Shown here: positions 1 to 8,512 of the stretch, piece after piece
Layout of the letters: each line of letters opens with the position of its first letter
Position numbering within the stretch: the first letter of the stretch is position 1
Assembly: GCF_023556335.1 (NCBI RefSeq)
Contig: NZ_JAIKTS010000001.1
Coordinates: forward strand, 310,001 to 374,000
From: Stenotrophomonas mori
GTDB lineage: Bacteria; Pseudomonadota; Gammaproteobacteria; Xanthomonadales; Xanthomonadaceae
Length of the DNA stretch: 64,000 bases
Direction of reading: 5' to 3'
The notes under the pieces: model-generated
Told to the model about the DNA's origin: nothing
Database searches by the model: none
What the model saw: the letters and a program-made list of their open reading frames with translations, nothing else
Program-made: the position numbers and the translations under genes

Positions 1-27
1 GTTGGAGACCACCACGAGCCGGCTCAT
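1..27 (-). CDS. otsA: Trehalose-6-phosphate synthase, 5' fragment
   Basis: The complement of the first 27 bases reads ATG followed by codons for MSRLVVVSN, the conserved N-terminus of OtsA, the glycosyltransferase that makes trehalose-6-phosphate from UDP-glucose and glucose-6-phosphate. The rest of the gene lies outside the window. Its ATG overlaps the TGA of the GH15 gene by four bases (ATGA), so the two are probably translationally coupled and belong to one trehalose operon with otsB. The identification rests on nine residues plus context. Confidence 0.7.
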
Positions 28-1805
28 GAGGCCTCCTGCCAACTGCGCGAGAGCCGCATCGCGGCGGTGATCAGGCCGACGTGGGAATAGGTCTGCGGGA
101 AATTGCCCCAGGCCTCGCCGTCGCTGAAGGCCAGGTCCTCGGACAGCAGGCCGAGGGGGTTGCGGCGTTTCAGCAGTTTCTCGAACAGGGCGCGCGCCTC
201 GTCCTCGCGGCCGATCGCGGCCAGCGCGTCGATGTACCAGAAGGTGCAGATGGTGAAGCTGGTCTCGGGAGTGCCGAAGTCGTCCGGTGCAACGTAGCGG
301 AACAGCGCGTCGCCGCGGCGCAGGTCGCGGCCGATCGCCTCCACCGTGGCGATGTAGCGCGGGTCGCGGGCGTCGATGAAGCCGATGTCCGCCAGCAGCA
401 GCAACGAGGCGTCCAGGTGCTCGCCCTCGAAGGTGTCGGTGAAGTGCCCCAGGGAGGTGTTCCAGCCGCGCGCCATCACCTGCCGGTGGACGTGGTCGGC
501 CCGTTCGCGCCACAGCGCGGCACGCGCGTCCAGCGCCAGCCGCTCGGCGATCTTGGTCAGGCGGTCGCAGGCGGCCCAGCACATGGCCGAGGTATAGGTA
601 TGCACCGCGGTGCGGCCGCGGAACTCCCACAGCCCGGCATCGGGTACGTCATGCAGGGCGTAGGCGTGCTCGCCCAGCGGCTCCAGCCGCGCGAACGCAT
701 GCCGGTCGCCGGGATTGTTGAGGCGCTGGTCGAAGAACAGCTGGGTGGAGGCCAACACCACCGACCCGTAGACATCGTGCTGGCGCTGGGTCCAGGCCAG
801 GTTGCCGCGGCGCACCGGGCCCATGCCGCGGTAGCCGGCCAGCGACGGTACCTCGTGCTCGTCGAGCTGCTGTTCCATGCCGATGCCGTACAGCGGCTGC
901 AGGCTGCCATCGCTGGTGGCCAGGTTGAAGATGTAGCGCAGGAAGTCCTCCATCGACCGGGTCGCGCCGAGCCGGTTGAGCGCGCGCACCACGAAGGCGG
1001 CATCGCGCAGCCAGCAGTAGCGGTAGTCCCAGTTGCGCGCGCTGTGCGGGGCTTCGGGGATGGAGGTGGTCATCGCCGCGATGATCGCGCCGCTGTCCTC
1101 GTACTGGCACAGCTTGAGGGTGATGGCGCTGCGGATCACCGCGTCCTGCCATTCCAGCGGGATGGACAGGTAGCGGGTCCATTCGCGCCAGTAGTCCTCG
1201 GTGCGCTGTTGCGCCTGCTGCGCATAGGTGGCCAGCGGCTGGTCGAGGGTCTCGTCCACGCCCAGTACCAGGTCCATCGGGTGCGCGAGCACGAACGGCA
1301 GACGCTCGCGGATGAAGCGCACCGGAACATCGGTGGTCAGGCGCAGGGTGAAGCCCGGCAGCAGCCAGCGCAGGTGGTTGCTGCCCCAGGTGGTCTCCGG
1401 GGTGCGCGCGCCCCAGTCGGCGAGCGGCCGCGCCAGCACCCGGATCCGTGGATTGCCGGCCAGCGGACGGATCCGGCGGATCAGGCTCGGCGGGCGGTAG
1501 AAGCGTCCGTTGCGGCGCCAGCGCGGTGCGAAATCGAGCACCTCCACCGCACCGCCGTGCTGGTCGCGCAGCACCGTGCGCAGGATCGCGGTATTGGTGA
1601 GGTAGTGCTGCTCGCTGTCGGCGTAGTCTTCCAGTTCGATGGCGAAGTCGCCGCCCTCCTGGGTCCGCGGCGACAGCAGCGCGCAGAACGCGGGGTCGCC
1701 GTCGAAGGCGGGCAGGCAACTCCAGACCACCCGCGCCTGGCGGTCGATGAGAGCGCCGAAACTGCCGTTGCCGACCACGCCCAGATCGAGATTGGGTTGA
1801 CGCAT
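24..1805 (-). CDS. Glycoside hydrolase family 15 protein (trehalase/glucoamylase-like)
   Basis: A 593-residue cytoplasmic protein without a signal peptide. Residues 1 to about 190 resemble the trehalase-like N-terminal domain. Residues about 215-580 form the GH15 alpha/alpha barrel, with the diagnostic NWDYRYCWLRDA at 258-269 and GNFPQTYSHVGL near the C-terminus. GH15 enzymes hydrolyse alpha-glucosidic bonds; members include glucoamylases and actinobacterial trehalases. Its position between otsB and otsA, overlapping otsA by four bases, suggests a role in trehalose turnover or in trimming a glucan that feeds or drains this pathway. The substrate cannot be read from sequence; trehalose is my inference from context. 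Confidence 0.85.
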   Translation of the reverse strand: MRQPNLDLGVVGNGSFGALIDRQARVVWSCLPAFDGDPAFCALLSPRTQEGGDFAIELEDYADSEQHYLTNTAILRTVLRDQHGGAVEVLDFAPRWRRNGRFYRPPSLIRRIRPLAGNPRIRVLARPLADWGARTPETTWGSNHLRWLLPGFTLRLTTDVPVRFIRERLPFVLAHPMDLVLGVDETLDQPLATYAQQAQQRTEDYWREWTRYLSIPLEWQDAVIRSAITLKLCQYEDSGAIIAAMTTSIPEAPHSARNWDYRYCWLRDAAFVVRALNRLGATRSMEDFLRYIFNLATSDGSLQPLYGIGMEQQLDEHEVPSLAGYRGMGPVRRGNLAWTQRQHDVYGSVVLASTQLFFDQRLNNPGDRHAFARLEPLGEHAYALHDVPDAGLWEFRGRTAVHTYTSAMCWAACDRLTKIAERLALDARAALWRERADHVHRQVMARGWNTSLGHFTDTFEGEHLDASLLLLADIGFIDARDPRYIATVEAIGRDLRRGDALFRYVAPDDFGTPETSFTICTFWYIDALAAIGREDEARALFEKLLKRRNPLGLLSEDLAFSDGEAWGNFPQTYSHVGLITAAMRLSRSWQEAS

Positions 1806-1882
1806 CGCTTCCTCCTCAGCAGTCGGGAGGCGCTCGCCTCCCGGTGTCCAGTGGCGGCGCGCGCCGGCCGGCGCGCACCAGC

Positions 1883-2626
1883 TCAGGCGGTGCCGGCCTG
1901 CAGCCAGTCGTACACCGCGTCCACGCCGGGCAGCGCGTAGTGCGCCCGGCTGGGATGGCGCTCGCCGACCAGGATGCCGTAGCCGCCCAGCTGCGCGGCC
2001 GCGGCAAACCCGTCCTCGTCGGTGAGGTCGTCGCCGACGAAGACCGGCGGGCGGCCGGAGAACGGCGCCGCGGCCATCAGCGCGGCGACGGCGGTGCCCT
2101 TGTCGTGCCCGGCCGAGACCAGTTCGACGACATGGTTGCCCGGCTGCAGGCGCACGCCCGGCAAGTGCGGCAACTGGGCGTGGGCGAAGGCCACGACCGC
2201 CGCTTCGGCGGCCGGGGCGTTGCGCCAGTGCAGGGCCAGCGCCTGGCCCTTGGGCTCCACGCGCACGCCGGGGTGGGCATACGCGAAGGCCATCGCGCGC
2301 AGGTGCAGGTCGTGCAGCCAGGACGCCGCGGTGGACGCCTGCGGTTCCGCACCGGGGCGGGGCCGGAGCTGGGTGCCGTGCAGGCCGGCGGCGGGCAGCC
2401 GCAGCGGCGCGAACAGCCGGTCGAGCTGGTCCAGGGGGCGGCCGCTGACGAGCGCGAGGGCGCCGTCCAGGCGTGCGGCGACCCGGGCCACCAGCGCGCC
2501 GGCGGCAGCCGGCAGGCGGACATCTTCGGGTTGCGCGGAGAAGCCGACCAGGGTGCCGTCCACGTCGAGGAACAGGGCACAGCCGGAATCCAGGGCCGGT
2601 GGCGGGCGGAGAAACGCATCTGCCAT
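1883..2626 (-). CDS. otsB: Trehalose-6-phosphate phosphatase
   Basis: A HAD-superfamily phosphatase of 247 residues that would dephosphorylate trehalose-6-phosphate to trehalose. HAD motif I is LDVDGTL, with the nucleophile and acid/base aspartates at 21 and 23. Motif II is LVSGRP, and the late motif is PVFVGDDLTDEDGF preceded by a conserved lysine (HDKGTA). I start at the ATG at 2626; an in-frame GTG at 2635 would add three residues. It lies 77 bp upstream of the GH15 gene on the same strand and begins the otsB-GH15-otsA run, or follows the unknown gene at 2673-3344 after a 46-bp gap. Trehalose serves as an osmo- and desiccation protectant in these bacteria. Confidence 0.9.
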   Translation of the reverse strand: MADAFLRPPPALDSGCALFLDVDGTLVGFSAQPEDVRLPAAAGALVARVAARLDGALALVSGRPLDQLDRLFAPLRLPAAGLHGTQLRPRPGAEPQASTAASWLHDLHLRAMAFAYAHPGVRVEPKGQALALHWRNAPAAEAAVVAFAHAQLPHLPGVRLQPGNHVVELVSAGHDKGTAVAALMAAAPFSGRPPVFVGDDLTDEDGFAAAAQLGGYGILVGERHPSRAHYALPGVDAVYDWLQAGTA

Positions 2627-2672
2627 GCGCACCACTGTGCCATGGCGGTCGTGAGCGAAGGGTTACGTGGGG

Positions 2673-3344
2673 CTAGGGGGCCGCCTCGTGCGGCGCGGCG
2701 AACACGACCCTGCCGGCGGCGTCGAGCATCTCCAGGCGCGGCTCGCCGCGGCTGTCCACGCGCAGGCGGATGCGCTCGCGTCCCTGCGGGTCGGCGAGCA
2801 GGATCTCGGCATTCTCGTCCTCGTTGTGGATGGCGATGCGCCGCTGCACGACCCGGCTGGCCTGCAGGACGTCCAGGCCGGCGGGCGGGTGCGAGTTGAT
2901 CTGCAGGCCGGTCATGGCGCTGCGGTTGTCGGCGCCGACCCGGGTCACCAGCCCGAGGGCGTCGTAGTTGGGGTAGTCGAAGGCCAGCGCGGCGATGCGC
3001 CCGGCAGGCGTGTCGGTGAGGGCCAGGCCGCCCATCTCGTCGCCCTTGGCGTCGTAGAACACCAGGCCGGCCGGCTGCACCGCACGCGGGTAGTCCTTGC
3101 CGTCCAGGCGCGGCAGGGGAAAGCGGCTTGCGTTGGAGATCACCAGCCGCACGCTGCCATCGGGTTCGACGATGTTGATCCGCTCCACGTCCAGCGTTGC
3201 CATGGCCGGCGCCCGCGCGCCCATCAGCAGCACCGTCAGCAGGCCGCCGCCCAGCAGCGCGCAGGCGGCACCGAGCCAGCGCACCCGGCGGTCGAGGCGG
3301 GCAAGGCGCTGCCGCAGTTCGGGATCGGTGGCGATGGCGTCCAT
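2673..3344 (-). CDS. Hypothetical membrane-anchored protein
   Basis: Not recognised. From the ATG at 3344 it is 223 residues: a charged N-terminus with a short predicted helix (PELRQRLARLDRRVRWLG), one membrane segment at about residues 24-46, then a soluble part of about 175 residues. The soluble part has repeated beta-strand-like stretches such as RINIVEPDGSVRLVISN, RIAIHNEDENAEILL and PRLEMLDAAGRVVF, suggesting a small beta-rich extracytoplasmic domain. An upstream in-frame start at 3401 is possible, but would precede the membrane segment with an atypical extension. It sits between a TonB receptor and otsB on the same strand; no functional link is evident. Confidence 0.7.
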   Translation of the reverse strand: MDAIATDPELRQRLARLDRRVRWLGAACALLGGGLLTVLLMGARAPAMATLDVERINIVEPDGSVRLVISNASRFPLPRLDGKDYPRAVQPAGLVFYDAKGDEMGGLALTDTPAGRIAALAFDYPNYDALGLVTRVGADNRSAMTGLQINSHPPAGLDVLQASRVVQRRIAIHNEDENAEILLADPQGRERIRLRVDSRGEPRLEMLDAAGRVVFAAPHEAAP

Positions 3345-3394
3345 GGTCCGCGGTTCCGTTGCGAAGGGAGCGCCAGCTTGGCATGCCCCTGGAG

Positions 3395-3425
3395 CGGACA
3401 CACGCCGCGTCGCGGCGCGTGTCCG
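3395..3425 (-). terminator. Strong hairpin after the TonB-dependent receptor gene
   Basis: Two 15-base arms (3395-3409 and 3411-3425) are complementary with one mismatch and lie 16 bp past the stop codon of the receptor gene at 3441. There is no T-run, so it may act as a weak or Rho-assisted terminator, or as a 3' stabiliser, between the receptor and the downstream unknown gene. Confidence 0.45.
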
Positions 3426-3440
3426 GCAGGGGCCCCGGCG

Positions 3441-5870
3441 TCAGAAGCTGTAGCGGACGCGGCCGTACCAGTACGCGCCGTTGCTGCCGATCGGCGAGAG
3501 CACGTCGTAGGGAAGGTTGCCGAAGTAGTGGATGTCCTCGTTGGAGCGGTCCGGGTAGTTGTCGGTCAGGTTCTGGCCGCCGACGGCCACGCTCCAGCGC
3601 GGGGTGATGCGGTACTCCACCTCGGCATCCAGCTGCCATTCGGCCTGGTAGGTCTGGCGCGGGATGTAGCCGCCGCCGAAGTCGAACACGCGCACGGCGC
3701 TGCCATGGCGGTTCACGCGGCTGTTCAGCGACCAGCGGTCGTTGCTCCAGCCGGCCGCGAAGCTGGCGCGGCTGCGCGGGGTGGCGTCGGTGAGCGTGTT
3801 GCTCTCCTCGATGCCGAACAGCACGTAGTCCGGATCCAGCGCCTGCAGCTGCGCCGGCGTCGCCAGCACGTTCTTCAGCGTGGTCTTGGTGTACGCGTAG
3901 GTGCCGGTCAGCAGCAGCTGGCCGTTGCCCAGCGCCTGCCGCCAGTTGCCCACCAGCTCGGCGCCGCGGGTGCGGGTATCGGCGGCGTTGACGAAGAAGC
4001 TGGCGCTCTGCAGGCCGGTCACGCCGTACTGGGCGGCCACGTAGTCGGTCAGCGCATCGCCGGTGATGCTCTCCGACAGCGCGATGCGGTCGTCGATGTC
4101 GATCTGGAAGAAGTCCAGTGACAGGTCGAAGTGCTCGCCGATGCGGCTGGTGAAGCCCAGCGAGGTGTTCAGCGACTTCTCCGGCTTCAGGTCGCGGGCA
4201 CCGAGGCCGCGGGCGATCGGGTTGTTGACCGACAGCAGCCGGCCCTGCACCAGCTGGCCGCCGGCGTTGTAGCCGGTGGAGGTGGATTCGTAGCCGATCT
4301 GCGCCAGCGACGGCGCGCGGAAGTTGTTGGACAGCGCGCCGCGCAGGGCGAACGCCGGCGCGAATTCGTAGCGCAGGCCGAGCTTGCCGGTCAGTTCGCC
4401 GCCGAAATCGTCGTTGTGCTCGTAGCGTGCGGCCAGGTCGGTGGAGAGCTTGTCGCCGAACTGGCTGGACAGGCTGGCATAGGCGCTGGCGACCTCGCGC
4501 GACAGCGAGGCGGCATCCTGCGGGGTCAGGCCACCGCCGGCCTGCGAGCCGGTCGGGCGGTCGGTATAGGGGCCGGCGGCATAGCTGGACGGGTGCCCCG
4601 GGCGGGTCCGGTAGCGCTCATGGCGCGCTTCCACGCCCAGGCCGAGCACGTGGCTGATCGCCTCGGACTGGTCGAACACCCGGCTCAGGTCGAGGTTGGC
4701 CACGGTCTGCGCATAGTGGTAGTCGGCGGTCTTGAAGCGGGTGGGGCTGTCGGGGCCGAGCGACGCGTTGAGCGAATTGCGCAGGCGGTAGGTGAAGTCG
4801 TTGCGGCCATGGTCCAGGCTGCCGTCGTAGCTCCACTCGCCCCATTGGCCGCGCAGGCCGGCGACCGCCTGCGAATCGCGGTTCTCGCCCTCGGAGATCG
4901 GGCGGTAGCCGTCCGGGTAGACCTCCTTCCAGTTGGCCTCGCCGTCGGGATAGCGGAAGTAGTTGGCGCCTTCGGTGTCACGCTGGTTGAAGGTGCCGAA
5001 GGCATAGAACGTGGCGGTCTGGCCGACCGGGATCTCGGTGTTCAGCCACAGGTTGAGGTCCTTGCTCTTGCCATCGCCCAGCACGTAGTTGCGCTTGCCC
5101 TGCAGGGCCAGGTTGCCGGGGGTCTGGTCCCACGGCGGGATCTGGTCGAAACCGGCGCGGTTGGTCGCCTTGCGTTCCTTGTACTCCAGGCCGACGCGCA
5201 GGAAACCGCCGTCCTCGCCCAGGACGGTGCCGACCTTGGCGCTGATGTTGCCGGTCTGGCCGTCGGTGAGGGTGCGGCCGATCGGCTTGAGGTCGGTGTG
5301 GTGGGCGCCGTAGCTGGCCTCGATCTCGCCACCGTCGCCGCCGTTGTCGAGGATCACGTTGATCACCCCGGCCACGGCATCGGAGCCGTACAGCGCACCG
5401 GCGCCGTCGCGCAGGACCTCGATGCGCTTGATCGCGCTGACCGGGATCGCGTTGAAGTCCACCGGGGTGGTGCCCTTGCCGATCTTGCTGTCGGTGTTGA
5501 CCAGCGCGGTGTGGTGGCGGCGCTTGCCGTTGACCAGCACCAGCACCTGGTCCGGCGACAGGCCGCGCAGCTGCGCGGCGCGCACGTGGTCGGCACCGCC
5601 GGAATTGGACTGGCGCGGGAAGTTGAACGAAGGCAGCAGCGCCTGCAGCGCGCTGCCCAGCTCGCCGTTGATCACGCCGGCCTTGCGGAGGTCCTCGGCG
5701 CTCAGCACGTCCACCGGCGAGGTGGACTCCAGCACGGTGCGGTCGGCGGCACGGGTGCCGGTGACGATGACCGTGTCCAGGTGGGTGACGTCCTGGGCGG
5801 CAGCCAGGGCGGGAGACAGGGCGAGGGCGATGGCGAGGCCAAGCGGCGACGCGGACAGGCGGGGGGACAT
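3441..5870 (-). CDS. TonB-dependent outer membrane receptor
   Basis: An 809-residue outer membrane receptor for TonB-energised uptake. It has a signal peptide at about residues 1-26 (ending ALAAAQ) and a TonB box DTVIVTG at 32-38. The plug domain includes QLRGLSPDQVLVLVNGKRRH and the run VLRDGAGALYGSDAVAGVINV, and a long beta-barrel ends in the aromatic YSF typical of outer membrane proteins. The substrate is unknown, since no transporter or utilisation genes flank it. It is a clear paralogue of the receptor at 25512-27902: the same plug motifs, a shared IDIDDRI segment and a similar length. Confidence 0.93.
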   Translation of the reverse strand: MSPRLSASPLGLAIALALSPALAAAQDVTHLDTVIVTGTRAADRTVLESTSPVDVLSAEDLRKAGVINGELGSALQALLPSFNFPRQSNSGGADHVRAAQLRGLSPDQVLVLVNGKRRHHTALVNTDSKIGKGTTPVDFNAIPVSAIKRIEVLRDGAGALYGSDAVAGVINVILDNGGDGGEIEASYGAHHTDLKPIGRTLTDGQTGNISAKVGTVLGEDGGFLRVGLEYKERKATNRAGFDQIPPWDQTPGNLALQGKRNYVLGDGKSKDLNLWLNTEIPVGQTATFYAFGTFNQRDTEGANYFRYPDGEANWKEVYPDGYRPISEGENRDSQAVAGLRGQWGEWSYDGSLDHGRNDFTYRLRNSLNASLGPDSPTRFKTADYHYAQTVANLDLSRVFDQSEAISHVLGLGVEARHERYRTRPGHPSSYAAGPYTDRPTGSQAGGGLTPQDAASLSREVASAYASLSSQFGDKLSTDLAARYEHNDDFGGELTGKLGLRYEFAPAFALRGALSNNFRAPSLAQIGYESTSTGYNAGGQLVQGRLLSVNNPIARGLGARDLKPEKSLNTSLGFTSRIGEHFDLSLDFFQIDIDDRIALSESITGDALTDYVAAQYGVTGLQSASFFVNAADTRTRGAELVGNWRQALGNGQLLLTGTYAYTKTTLKNVLATPAQLQALDPDYVLFGIEESNTLTDATPRSRASFAAGWSNDRWSLNSRVNRHGSAVRVFDFGGGYIPRQTYQAEWQLDAEVEYRITPRWSVAVGGQNLTDNYPDRSNEDIHYFGNLPYDVLSPIGSNGAYWYGRVRYSF

Positions 5871-5927
5871 GCGGACTCCGACGACAGCGAGGGTGGGGAA
5901 GGGGAGGTTTTGCTTACATCCATCCGG

Positions 5928-5952
5928 ATGAAGCGATATATTATCTTCGCGT
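5928..5952 (-). promoter_or_regulatory. AT-rich upstream element of the TonB receptor gene
   Basis: About 60-80 bp before the receptor start the minus strand carries ACGCGAAG followed by the AT-rich GATAATATAT and then TTCATC. GATAAT is a plausible -10 box. The same ACGCGAAG + AT-rich + TTCATC arrangement occurs upstream of the paralogous receptor at 27902. No convincing -35 box is visible, so this may be an activator-dependent promoter or an operator. Confidence 0.35.
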
Positions 5953-6084
5953 GATGACCGGGGTGGCGCAAGCCCCCTTGCACTGCATGAGCTGATGCCG
6001 TGGCCGCATCAGCGCCCGCCGGGCGCCGTGGCCGCGGCATGCCGGTCGCCGCCCCGCCTTTCCCCCTCCCCAGGAGCCGTAACG

Positions 6085-6561
6085 ATGAAACACCTCGCCC
6101 TTGCCCTCGCCGTGCTGCTGGCCAGCAGCGGCTGCGCCACGCTCGCCTCGCCGCCGCCGGCCGGTGCCACGACCACCGCCGACCTGCAGGGCGACGCGGC
6201 ACGCCCGGCCAGTGCCCAGGGCTGGGTGCGCAGCGAGCTCTACTTCGGTGTCGGCGAGGAGCGCGGCGAAGGCGAGCGTCCGCAGGCCGACCCGATCAGC
6301 GACGCCCAGTGGCGCGACTTCCTGGACACGGAAGTGACCGCGCGCTTCCCGGACGGCCTGACGGTCTTCGACGCCTACGGGCAGTGGCTGTTCCGCGGCG
6401 ATGCCGCTCCCAACCGCCTGCGCACCAAGGTGCTGGTGGTGCTGCACGAGGACACCCCGCAGCGCCGTGCCGACATCGAGGCCATCCGCCTGGCATGGAA
6501 GCGGCAGACCCGGCACCAGTCGGTGCTGTGGTCGCGGCAGGCGGTGGACATCTCGTTCTGA
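6085..6561 (+). CDS. DUF3574 lipoprotein
   Basis: A 158-residue secreted lipoprotein. Its N-terminus MKHLALALAVLLASSGCA has a lipobox with the acylated cysteine at 17. The mature part contains WVRSELYFGVG, ISDAQWRDFLDTEVTARFPDG and DAYGQW, which match the family of unknown function DUF3574. The ATG at 6085 follows an AGGAG ribosome-binding site, and in-frame upstream codons would destroy the signal peptide. It is a single gene between a divergent TonB receptor and poxB. The function of the family is not known. Confidence 0.85.
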   Translation: MKHLALALAVLLASSGCATLASPPPAGATTTADLQGDAARPASAQGWVRSELYFGVGEERGEGERPQADPISDAQWRDFLDTEVTARFPDGLTVFDAYGQWLFRGDAAPNRLRTKVLVVLHEDTPQRRADIEAIRLAWKRQTRHQSVLWSRQAVDISF

Positions 6562-6663
6562 GCCACCGCGGCGCGCCGGCCCGGCGGATGCCGGCCGGCG
6601 CGGCGACGGCGGCGTCACCCGCCGGGGGCTAGCCTCGGGTCTCTCCCCGACGAGGCGGTCCCC

Positions 6664-8382
6664 ATGAGCACACGCGTTGCCGAAATCGTCGTCGATACCC
6701 TGGAGCAGGCGGGCGTCCGCCGGTGCTACGGAATCGTCGGCGACACCCTCAACCATGTCACCGACGCCCTGCACCGCAGCGGGATCGAATGGGTGCACGT
6801 GCGCCACGAGGAAGTGGCGGCCTTCGCCGCCGGCGCCGATTCGCTGGTCAGCGGCCAGCTCACCGCCTGCGCCGGTTCGTGCGGCCCCGGCGGCCTGCAC
6901 TTCATCAACGGCATCTTCGAGAGCAACCGCAACCGCGCGCCGATGGTGCTGATCGCCAGCCAGGTGGTCACCAGCGAACTGGGCATGGAATTCCCCCAGG
7001 AGGTGGATTTCAAGGCGGTCTATGGAGGCTGCACGGTGTTCTGCGAGCAGGTGCACAGCCCCGAACAGGCGCGTCGCGTGGTAGCGCTGGCCTGCCAGGC
7101 GGCGATCAGCCGCCGCGGCGTGGCGGTGGTGGTGCTGCCGGCCGACATCAGCGAGGCCGAGGTCAAGCACGATCCGCCGTTCTCGGTGCACTACGCCCAG
7201 CCGCTGCTGCGCCCGTCCGATGCCGAGCTGCAGCGCATCGCCGAGCTGCTGGGGCAGGGCAAGCGCATCGGCATCTACGCCGGCGCCGGTTGCCAGGGCG
7301 CACACGCGCAGTTGCTCGAGCTTGCCCAGCGACTGCAGGCGCCGGTGGCGCACACCTCGCGCGCCAAGGACTTCGTCGAGCCCGACAACCCCTACAACAT
7401 GGGCATGACCGGCATCTTCGGCATCGAGTCCGGCTTCCACACGCTGATGGCATGCGACACGCTGCTGCTGCTCGGTGCCGACTTCGCCTGGGGCCAGTTC
7501 TATCCGGACAAGGCCACGATCATCCAGATCGACCGCGACGGCAGCCACCTGGGCCGCCGCCATCCGGTGGACCTGGGCGTGGTCGGCGACATCGCGCCGA
7601 CGCTGGAGGCGCTGCTGCCGCTGCTGGCGCCGCGCGAGGACGGCGCGTTCCTGGAAGAGTGCAGCGAGCGTCGCGACAAGGCGCTGCGCAAGCGCGAACA
7701 GGAAGAGCAGCCGGGCGAGGGCGGGTTGATCCATCCGCAGCACCTGACCGCGCTGCTGTCCAGGCACGCGGCCGACGATGCGCTGTTCACCGCCGACGGC
7801 GGCTCGCCGATGGTATGGGTGCTGCGCCACATCCGCGTCAACGGCCGCCGCCGCACGCTGACCAGCCTGCTGCACGGCACGATGGCCAACGCGATGCCAC
7901 AGGCACTGGGCCTGCAGAAGGCGTTCCCCGGCCGCCAGGTGATCTCGCTGTCCGGCGATGGCGGCCTGGCGATGCTGCTGGGCGACCTGCTCACCGCGGT
8001 GCAGGAGCAGCTGCCGATCAAGGTGGTGGTGTTCAACAACGGCTCGCTGAACTTCGTCGAGCTGGAACAGAAGGTGGAAGGCCTGCTGGACAACTACACC
8101 GACCTGAAGAATCCGGATTTCGGCCGCCTGGCCGAGGTCATCGGCTTCCATGGCCGCACCGTCACCCGCAGCGAGGACCTGGAGGAGGCGGTGCTGGACC
8201 TGCTGGCCCAGCGCGGCCCGGCGCTGCTGGACGTGCACACCAGCCGCGCCGAGCTGGTGATGCCGCCGCAGATCGAGGCAAAGCAGGTGGCGGGTACCGC
8301 GCTGTACGCCGCCAAGGCGGTGCTGAACGGCCGCTTCGACGACGTCAAGCACCTGCTGGTGGACAATTTCCTGAAGAAGTAG
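6664..8382 (+). CDS. poxB: Pyruvate dehydrogenase (quinone) / pyruvate oxidase
   Basis: A 572-residue enzyme, the length of E. coli PoxB, and recognisably similar along its whole length. It oxidatively decarboxylates pyruvate to acetate and CO2 with TPP and FAD, passing electrons to membrane quinone. Visible features are RHEEVAAFAAGA near residue 50 (catalytic glutamate region), CAGSCGPG, a central FAD-binding domain, and the TPP/Mg motif starting GDGGLAML near 432. The C-terminus (AVLNGRFDDVKHLLVDNFLKK) keeps the amphipathic character of the E. coli membrane-binding tail, which supports a quinone-reducing oxidase rather than acetolactate synthase. It is probably monocistronic; two CGGGCCCG palindromes at 8389 and 8409 follow the stop. 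Confidence 0.9.
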   Translation: MSTRVAEIVVDTLEQAGVRRCYGIVGDTLNHVTDALHRSGIEWVHVRHEEVAAFAAGADSLVSGQLTACAGSCGPGGLHFINGIFESNRNRAPMVLIASQVVTSELGMEFPQEVDFKAVYGGCTVFCEQVHSPEQARRVVALACQAAISRRGVAVVVLPADISEAEVKHDPPFSVHYAQPLLRPSDAELQRIAELLGQGKRIGIYAGAGCQGAHAQLLELAQRLQAPVAHTSRAKDFVEPDNPYNMGMTGIFGIESGFHTLMACDTLLLLGADFAWGQFYPDKATIIQIDRDGSHLGRRHPVDLGVVGDIAPTLEALLPLLAPREDGAFLEECSERRDKALRKREQEEQPGEGGLIHPQHLTALLSRHAADDALFTADGGSPMVWVLRHIRVNGRRRTLTSLLHGTMANAMPQALGLQKAFPGRQVISLSGDGGLAMLLGDLLTAVQEQLPIKVVVFNNGSLNFVELEQKVEGLLDNYTDLKNPDFGRLAEVIGFHGRTVTRSEDLEEAVLDLLAQRGPALLDVHTSRAELVMPPQIEAKQVAGTALYAAKAVLNGRFDDVKHLLVDNFLKK

Positions 8383-8454
8383 CGGCAGCGGGCCCGGCCT
8401 GCGTGCGGCGGGCCCGGAAGGGCGGGGGCGGTGGACGCTGATGCCGGCGCGGCA

Positions 8455-8484
8455 TTGGCGCCGCCGCGCCGCTGGCCCTACCAT
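8455..8484 (+). promoter_or_regulatory. Candidate promoter of the NCS2 permease gene
   Basis: TTGGCG (8455-8460) and TACCAT (8479-8484) are separated by 18 bp and end 28 bp before the permease start codon. This is a fair sigma-70-type match, especially in such GC-rich DNA. Confidence 0.35.
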
Positions 8485-8512
8485 CGGCGGCCCCCACTGG
8501 CTCGGCTTTCCC

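Noticed and set aside
4131..5954. Open frame of about 600 codons opposite the first TonB receptor
   Set aside because: Antisense to a complete receptor gene; its protein is compositionally biased and not family-like.
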